Source of the DNA: Bimastos eiseni
Taxonomy: Eukaryota > Annelida > Clitellata > Crassiclitellata > Lumbricidae
DNA: 64,000 nucleotides
Assembly: GCA_959347315.1 (NCBI GenBank)
Contig: OY365806.1
Span: forward strand, 29,804,347 to 29,868,346
Direction: 5' to 3'
Shown: positions 37,601-46,600 of the stretch, in pieces
Layout: each line of letters starts with the position of its first letter
Position numbering within the stretch: position 1 is the first letter of the stretch
Program-made: the position numbers and the translations under genes
Notes under the pieces: model-generated
What the model was told of the DNA's origin: nothing
The model's input: only the letters and a program-made list of their open reading frames with translations
Database searches by the model: none

Positions 37601-40600
37601 CCGTTCGGGTTGGCTCCTCTGTCGTGTGACGAAAATTACTCGGCTGCAGATGGCGCAAGGATCCCAGCCCAGTCTAGGCCTACAGGGTACATCAGAAAGC
37701 CAATCCCTCTTCATATTCTAGCAAGTTAGGCCCATATGACTTTCGAAGAAAACACCGTCAAAACAATCCACGGCAGAAACGAAGCAAAGTTCGGTATATA
37801 TATACGGCAATATGAATGTCTGAAATAACTAAAGATCTTCCGCTTTAGAGAGATAGTCTGCTGAAATGACAAGAAAGCGAAACAACGACATCAATGGTAT
37901 ATGATTGCTGTGATTATGCAGACTATCATTGATTGCTTGATTATGCAGACTATCTTTGATTGCTTGATTATGCAGACTATCTGGATTAGTAGTGGTGGTA
38001 TGGCTGGTTCCCGCCAGTCTGCTCTTTGGACTGTCACGTGACATCCTATGACGTCATCCATTGTCTCAGCCTGACCCCTAGCCTCGCAATCATCTGTCCA
38101 CCTGTCAATCATCTATTGTTATGGGAGCACACTTTACCTTTGATCTGTAAGCAACCTGCCAATCACTCATTGTTCTCCTGCAGCACTACGACCTTTGCAC
38201 TCTCTGGCAATCATCAATTGTCTAGCGCCAACCCTAGAATGGTGACGGCGACAATATCTTTAGGCAAGGGGGCTGTGCCAACCCTAAATTTACATTCTTT
38301 TGAACTTATGATTAGGGTTATGGTTTGTGATTAGTAGTGGAAATATTCGATAGAAATTAAAAATAACAATGAAAATAATAAAATGAATAAAAATTAATAT
38401 TAGTAATGCTATTTTTAATTTTATTATTTTCATTGCTTAAAAAAATATTTTATCATTTTTCTTATTATTTTTGTCATTACTTTTTATTATTTTTAATTTT
38501 TATTATAATTATTTTTATTATTTTTATTATTACTTTTATTGTTTTTATTATTTTTATTAATTTTTATTACTTTTATTATTTTTATTATTAAATTTTAAAT
38601 TTTTTATTCCTATAATTATTATTTTTATGATTATTAATCATAAGTTCAAAAGAATGAGACAATGGATGACGTCATAGGGTGTCACGTGACAGTCCAAAGG
38701 GCAGACTGGCTGGGAACCAGCCATACCACCACTGCTTTGATTGCTTGATTATGCAGACTTATACGAACTATTATTATCTAACGTAAGCCTATAGAAGTTT
38801 ACATTTTTAAATAGTGCCTGTGATAACTTACTGATAAATCCCGCAAAAGCGCTACCTGCATGTGGGCCTATGTTATAAGTGTTTGTGTGTTCGGTTGCAG
38901 CGCCTGTTTCCCTGACTTGATTGTGTATGTCATTGCTTGATTGATTTTCTGCTTGAATGATTGGTTGATTTACTGATTAATTTGCCTAATTATGAAATTA
39001 CTTGATTATCTAGTGATCTATCAGTCGGTCAATCTGCCAATGAGTCGATATCGGCAAAAATTAAGAATCTATAGTGTATGTTTAATTGAAATTTTAAAAA
39101 TCAAACCCTAGGCCTATAGCTGTGCAAATATTCGCATGCAGTTCATCATTGATTGATTGATTGATTGACTGACTGACTGACTGACTGACTGATTGATTGA
39201 TTGATTGATTGACCCATTAATAAAGTCAGTCAGTCAGATGGCCAATCAAAACGTGCTTAATTGATTAATTTAAATTTATTCACTTATTCATGTAAGTTAA
39301 TTTAATTTATATGCAGAGATGACTGGCGTGCTGTTGTAGAGCGACGGTTGGCATGCAGGTGGATCTTCGGTCACAAGCGACGAGGTTGATGAAGCAGAGA
39401 AAAGAAGAAATCCCTACAGAGCAGCAGCAGCAGCAGCTGTAAGCGTCACTTGTGTATCCTCATTTACATTTTTTCATTAGGGCCTACCTATTCTTATCAA
39501 ATATCTCTTTCCATTTGACTTAACTTCCAATTGCTCTATTTTGCAACCTACTCAATCGTCTCCTTCCAATTGACTGAGTGTCCGTCCGACGTTTTCTTGA
39601 TCGTAAACAGTTGTTCGTGAAACAATTCTTTGTAAGGCATGATTGACCGTAATACACTTTTTCGTCGCCGTATATGGTGGATATCATGGATACTAAAAAC
39701 ACCTCAAATTTATCAAAGAGCAGCTTGTAATATAAGCATCGTGTATGTGAGTCGGTTAGGGTCAGGTTCCCGTCACATTATAGACCCCGATTTCACTACG
39801 CTTCTAACGAACGACCTAGACTCAAGAACGCTGCCGAACGTGGTGAGATCGTGGTCGTTTACTGTTAAATTTCAGGTAAAAACCGTAAAAACACAGTCGT
39901 ACAATACCCCGATTGCACTACGATTCCATCACGCTCATAGAGCGTGGTGGAAACGTATAGAGCGCAGTAGAACCGCAGTAGAACCGAAGTTCGATTTTCT
40001 GTGAACGTATTGTAGTCGTGATCGAGCGTGGTGCCGTCTCCATGAGCATGGAGCGCGTGGCCAAATTTTGAACATGTTCAAAAAACGTGGTGTGAGCGTG
40101 GCAGAAAGAAGCGGAGTTCGAGTGCATTTGAGCGTGTTGGAGGTTATAAAAATTGACTTCCTGATCTGAGCACGATGTCGTTACTTTTACATCACGCGAA
40201 CGGCGATCCCCCTGTGATCTGACCCCACTCTCGCTATGACGACATGGGTCGCTGTCAAGCTCGACCCGTTCGTAATACGATTGCGCAACACTTAACGGGC
40301 GCAGACAACGCCACTTTTGTATGTATGCATGCATTTATGTGTGTATTTACATGTATGCATGAAAATAAACGAATAATTATACTGTCATATAGCAGGCAAA
40401 GTGAGGCAAAATCGCAACCTCAGAAAGTATTTATTTCATTTCATATTTCAGCAATACATTCGAAATTACTCCATTTAAAAAACACCTCTCCAAATAGCCA
40501 TTATGTTAGCTAGCATTACACACATGTCTTGAAAATTCAATACTACTACTATTAATATCACTACAGTGCAGCACAGCAACTTCAATCACTTATGTGCAAC

Positions 40601-43600
40601 AAATGTTGCATTATCATATTGTATCATGTGTCCAATGTCCAAAGGCCAAGGCATTTTCGACCACGCGCTCGTCTTCATCGTAGCATACAGAACTGCCTCC
40701 TCAACCACCTTAGCATGATGATGGCCTGTATTCCAGGGATTCGAGTTTTCCTGTAGAAGTAACATGTTTCATCCATGGCTGACACTGTACTATTTTTGTT
40801 GCATTCCAATTTATACCACAAAATCATAGTGGTTGAAATGAGCGTGGTAGTAACGCAGGTTATCATACGTTATGAGAACGTCACAGCGGCGTTGTCTGCG
40901 CGCGTTAAACCTTGCACAAGCTTATTACGAACGGGTCGACCCTGACGGCGACGCATTATGACTCAGTATTCCAGGGATACTATGACAGCAGGTCGCAGGG
41001 ACATCGCCGTGGGCGTGATGTAAAATTAACAACATTGTTCTCAGATAGGGAAGCCAATTTTTACTACCTCCAACTCGCTTGCAATACGATCACTAAGTTC
41101 GAACTACGCTCGAGTTACGTCGGTACTACGCTCGCCACGTTTCTATTACGTTCAAATGCGCTCGCACTGCGCTTCTTTTCGCCACGCTCGCACCACGTTT
41201 TTTGAACATGTTAAAAATTTGGCCATGCGCTCCAATCTCATGGTGACAGCGCCACACTCGATCGCGATTGCAATACGTTCATAGAAGATCGAAATGCGGT
41301 TCTACTGCGTTCTACACGTTTCCACCACGCTCTACGAGCGTGATGGGAGCATTGTGAGATCTGGGCCTACTGTGACTGGGGTATTAAGCATCGTGAAGGT
41401 CGGTCAGGGTTAGGGTTAGTGTCGCTTTTAGACATATGCGAAGAACTTTCGGCCGAAAGAATTGTCACATACGAAGAAATGCTTTACGAAGAATTGTTTA
41501 CGGATAATTGTCTTATGAAGAACTTTTAACGAAGAATATACCTATAACCAGTCAACTCATACAGTCCTGTCTGGAGGTGTACCATCATAACGTAACACCC
41601 TGACCCTTATATTACCCTAACCTCTTGAGTCTAGAATATCATGCCACACATAATGTATTTGTACGTGCCATCCCAGCCACTTTCATTAGATACATATGTG
41701 TATGCATCTGAGCATTTATATAGCGCCTCACGTAAGGTGCGTTCACCTTTTGATTCTCATCTGTTAAGCTATATGTTTTAGCTCACGGGCGAACCAGGCT
41801 GTTCCACTCACCACAGGACCCAGGTGACTCGCTTTCCCTCTACACCATCCTCTAGTCTGGCGTCTTCCCGAAGGGCGTCGGGGGGCGCTCACACGCTCAG
41901 AAAGCAAGGTCCGACCCACCACCAACGCAGATGGCACTCTGAGCTTTCGGACACGTTTCTCGATGACGATGAGAGAAAACTGAGAGAAAGAGATCGCAAG
42001 AAGAAAGATAACCATAATCTGAGTAATACGATCTAATCTCATTTGAATTAATCTCATCTAATCCATCCAACTTAACGTATCTGATCTATTCTAATCTAGC
42101 CCCACCTAATTTCAGCGAGTGCGAGCCGATCTCATCTGATCTGACCTATAATGAAGCCAATATAGTATAATCTAATTCATTCCAATCTGACCTAATCATT
42201 TGCAAGGTACAACTAAACCAATCTATTAATAGGTATCGTATCGGCTGGTCTAGTAGAGTCTGTTTCGATTCAGTTGAGGCAGTGTCAGCCGGATGTCTTT
42301 ATTGATAATTAAATGAATCTGTGTTTTATTGTATTCAGTCTGGAGCCTAAAGAGATCTGTTCGTAATCGTCACCGTTCATTTCTAAAGCAGTCAAAAAAA
42401 GTGACACCTCGGGATCCAACTTAGTGAGATGCTACACTTGACTGAACCAGAACAAATGGACCTATGGAATAGGTTGTCGATGTAGCTTTAACTAAGCGTA
42501 TGTGGTACTTTAGGATAGTATGTATGCCCCATACAGGCACTTGGTCAAAACAAAATCGAGAGGCAATAGTGTTGTCTGTTCTGGTCCAGTCAAGTGTTGC
42601 ATCTCACTCAGCTGGTTCCAGTTACTTCACTTTATTGGCTGCATTAGAAACGAACAACAGCGATTGAGTAACACGGCTGAAACAAATTGATGTTGTCCAT
42701 TCTCATCTAGACCCTGGCAGCACGCGACAGAGCACTGTCAAGGGTCAAGGCGAGGGCGTGGATAAACGTAGGCAGCAAGCTTAACTGCAAATACAATCAA
42801 AGGGTTTGCCCACTGGCCAGAAAGCGACGATGAGTCGAATCAAATCTAATGTTGTTTATTAATCGGACCGGATCTAACGTTGTGAGTTCTGTGATTTCCT
42901 TGTGCAGTTGAAAGAAAAAGGCGTCTCAACATCAATGCCAATATCCAAGTACTTGGAACACTTCTACCGCCAAGGTAAATTTATCTTAATTGGTCATCAT
43001 TACAGTTATTTAATTAATGAGCAATGCATTCATTGACCAATCCGTGAGAAATTCAGTGAGTAAGTGAGTGAGTAAGTGAGCGAGTGAGTGAGTGAGTGAG
43101 TGAGCGAGCGAGCGAGCGAGCGGGTGGGTGAGTGGGTGGGTCGGTCAGTCAGTCAGTACACCCAATCAATTCATTATCTTACTTCAACCTCCTTGTGCAC
43201 ATGATGTCATACCACACTGCTGCTAATGTCACTTCATACTGCACCATGCATGATTATAATTTAGCAAGTACTTATAATCATACCATGCAACACAATGTGA
43301 TATCAAATTTACCATATACCATACTGAACTATTTATATACCATGATTCATGCTGTGTTATAGCTGCGTGAGTTTACCAAAGGACTCGACACAGAACAAGG
43401 GTAACATCCTTAGAGCAACTGTTGAATTCGTACAAACTGCACAGAAGAAAATTGAGCGGCTCCAAACTGCTGAACACAGATTAAGGGACCTACACGCCAC
43501 CAACCGACAGCTTAGGTCTATGTTAAAGGTAGGCCCTATTTATAACTTAGGTCTATGTTGAAGGTAGGCCCTATTTATAACTTAGGTCTATGTTGAAGGT

Positions 43601-46600
43601 AGGCCCTACTTATAATTTAGGTCTATGTTGAAGATAGGCCCTATTTATAACTTAGGTCTATGTTGAAGATAGGCCCTACTTATAACTTAGGTCTATGTTT
43701 AAGGTAGGCCCTAATTATAACTTAGGTCTATGCTGAAGGTACTTACAGCGTAACTATTTCTATGTTAAAAGCATTTACTTTCTTAGTTGCTTGCCTTTTG
43801 GGTGACGCTTGATCGCGTGTTTACAAACATCGTCATCAAACTGTTCTCTGCGCTCTCAAATGTTCGTATACATATAAGGCTGACCATGGCTTGCTGTGGA
43901 TATATTTGAAATTTTAAAGTGCTGTGAGCGCACAACCGTTCAATTTCACTTCAATTTCAAATATAATTCTTAAACTATTTACTTGAGTTGTCGTCTGACA
44001 TAGAAGGTAAAGCTTCCCCTTTGACAGTAACGTCCTATAACTTATAGGCGGTTTGAAAATCGATCACGCTGGATCAGACAAGCGAGTTTTTGTGGCCTGC
44101 AGGACCCATAGGCTATAGCCTATTGTATTCGTATATCTGCATGTGGACTGTTATAGTATTAATCAAGTATTCTCCTATCTAAATTGAGCTCGGATGTCCG
44201 TCTATCACTGTTATAATAAGTTTTAGCCTGCTACTTGGTTATAATAATTATTATTGACCGCAGTGACAGTAGATTCCCAGACAGAAGTTGAACCAAGTGA
44301 CTAAACACAACGAGCGACGGTCTACGGTGCGACGCTTTTGGCTATGCGAGCGATTCACGTCTCGATGAGACCGTTGCCAGGCTAGCGACCTGATCGATCG
44401 ATCGCTTCAACTGGAAAGATGATGTGCATAGAAGGAACTCTCTCCGTGCGTTTAATTGAGACGAGTTTATGGAGCAGAAACCCAGAGACTACTCATCCGT
44501 GACGGTCAACCGTTAAACGTACAGTGAAGAAGATTCGCATTTCTGATCTCTGTGATCTGCTCTGCTTGTCTGACAAAAGACTGACATCCGCCAGCTTAAT
44601 GAGCTGTTCCGTCAGAACATCTGGTAAAGAATGATCGCTGTGGGTCAGCCGAACACCTTATAGACTGTGGCTTGGGACGTTGAATCTTTGGAACCATGCT
44701 TATAATATGAGTGGGAAGAATACTCATGATTGTCTGCACCATCATCAGACATCGACACGAAATCGTCCCTACGGCCAAGACTGCCTCGATCGGATGTGAA
44801 GGTCTGTGTCAACAGGAAATGACGTCGTAGATGAGACTTGTGGTATTTCTATTCATATTGCTACATCTGGATCCTGGTCGATAGACGTCGCTGTTGTTCA
44901 TGAAGTAGACCTGTGCTTAAGACGCTTGTAACTTGAATAAACCATGACTGCGTCGAATCCTTATTCAGTTCCTTCTGCACAGCTCTCGACATGCCGAGTC
45001 ATTTAAGGTCATGTTTTAGGACACTTGCCCTCTGCCTCATCGGGAGCGATGCTCACTACCAGACCAATTGTCTAATCACTATAAGTAATTATTAAGCAGA
45101 GAAGCCTTTGTGTCTGTTCGGATGATATTTTCATGCTAAACTGTAGTCTGCTGGCCAGTACGCCTATGCGTAGGGGACGTATGGTTCGGGGTGGTGGGTG
45201 GTGTGGGTTCAATGGGTCGAGCTGCGGTCCTCGTGTGGACGGAAGTTTACGCTCTCGTCGCTCTGAAATCTGCGCTATATTATTCTGCTTAGTAGCTAAT
45301 GGTCGTGAAACCAGAATGTCATCGCAAGTTTTAAGACTTGTTAGGACGTTTGTCAGTTTAAATAGACAATTCATTCCAGATTTAGAGGACATGGTTTTAT
45401 AGATATTGGACCAAACTTTTGGAATTCCGCAGATTCGCAACGTTAGCAACATACTGAAGTCGACTAGACACTGAGGCATGTATGCAAAAAAGGCACGCGC
45501 TGAGTCTCCCCATTGCATGCAGAAGTGCACGCGTCCGAGTATAGGGACTAAGCAACTACGGTAGAGAACGAGTATTAGAGCGTCGTTCTTAAATCGATCG
45601 CGCTCTACCCACCCTTGTAAAATGTCAAGCTCTCAGCGCGACGTTCATTGGATCTGTTGGCTACGGGGGATAGCCATACATGTAGTTAGCGCATTTTGAG
45701 GCGTATGAAAAGCGTTACATAAATAGCAGATACACATGTAATTTACATGTACAAAGTGCGGTTCTGACGGGCCTATAGCTGTCATCGTACATGAGCCATA
45801 ACCTCCACCATCATTATCGTCGTTATCAATTTTGTATCATCATTTTGTATAGGCCTAGTTGTAATAACTGTACACGTGGGCATGTGGGCGGACGTGGTCT
45901 GATTGCACGCGATGATGAACTCTGAAGCTATCTGGTTAAATACAGGACCTAAGGTAACTCGGGGACACAAGTCTAGTCAACTTTGATCTGATTACGAAAC
46001 CGACAGGAACGGTAGTGCAGATATTCTTCAGTGGAAGAGTTGTGTTTCGTGGAATGGTTTGGATGATAGTACGGTAGCTTATCGTATCAGTGGACACTAG
46101 TCATACTACCACAGCTTTTAAGAGGAAATTAGGAAAACTAGGCTATAAGTCATGCTCCAGGTCAAGTTGCAGTGGTTTTAAAAAGACTCCTGAACACAGT
46201 TTTATGAATCACTTTAAATCCTTGTTATGTTATGTTAATATGAGGAGAAAAGAGAACGTTTAGACAGGGCGATAGCGCCGCGGTACAGCTCGAGCTCCGA
46301 GTTATAAGTTCTAGAAAATGACCAGTTGTCCATTTAATTCATTTCATGACCAGGAGCTAAGGATTCAAGAAGGGACACAAGCTAGCACGCAGATGCCATG
46401 CGCGGAGAGGCCTGTTTCATTTCGTAAAAATTGATGTAGGCCTAAGAAATTCGCGGCACTGACAATTTCACTCAAACAGACCGTTGAGTGCGTGATTGTT
46501 TACGGCAGTCAGTATGCTGAACTGTCAAGCGAAGAATCCTGTCAGTGGGAAGATCATAGGCCGCGGAAAGGTCTGGCCATTCCGGCCCTCATGAAAACCG

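Larger units (their letters stand above)
37991..38733. mobile_element. 743-bp inverted-repeat (foldback-like) MITE in intron 3
   Basis: The left arm 37991-38068 and right arm 38655-38733 are reverse complements with only a few differences, starting AGTGGTGGTATGGCTGG. Each arm carries GTCACGTGAC. The centre is very AT-rich (TTATTTTTATT runs at 38400-38610). Both sides are flanked by copies of a 27-bp unit (TTGATTGCTTGATTATGCAG + ACTATC), so it inserted in, or was flanked by duplication of, a small tandem repeat. Confidence 0.8.

Noticed and set aside
39374..39450. Alternative frame of exon 4 ending in a poly-Ala run (EAEKRRNPYRAAAAAA)
   Set aside because: Its phase does not fit the exon 3 donor or the exon 5 acceptor, while the poly-Gln frame fits both and resembles the Rag-binding segment.
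43511..43740. CRISPR-like array of 35-bp repeats
   Set aside because: Units are head-to-tail without spacers, derive from the exon-intron border, and the context is eukaryotic.
45072..45530. 152-codon minus-strand frame in the MITF-like intron 7
   Set aside because: No recognisable domain, no splice signals of note and atypical composition; it also overlaps an open plus-strand frame. Probably chance.
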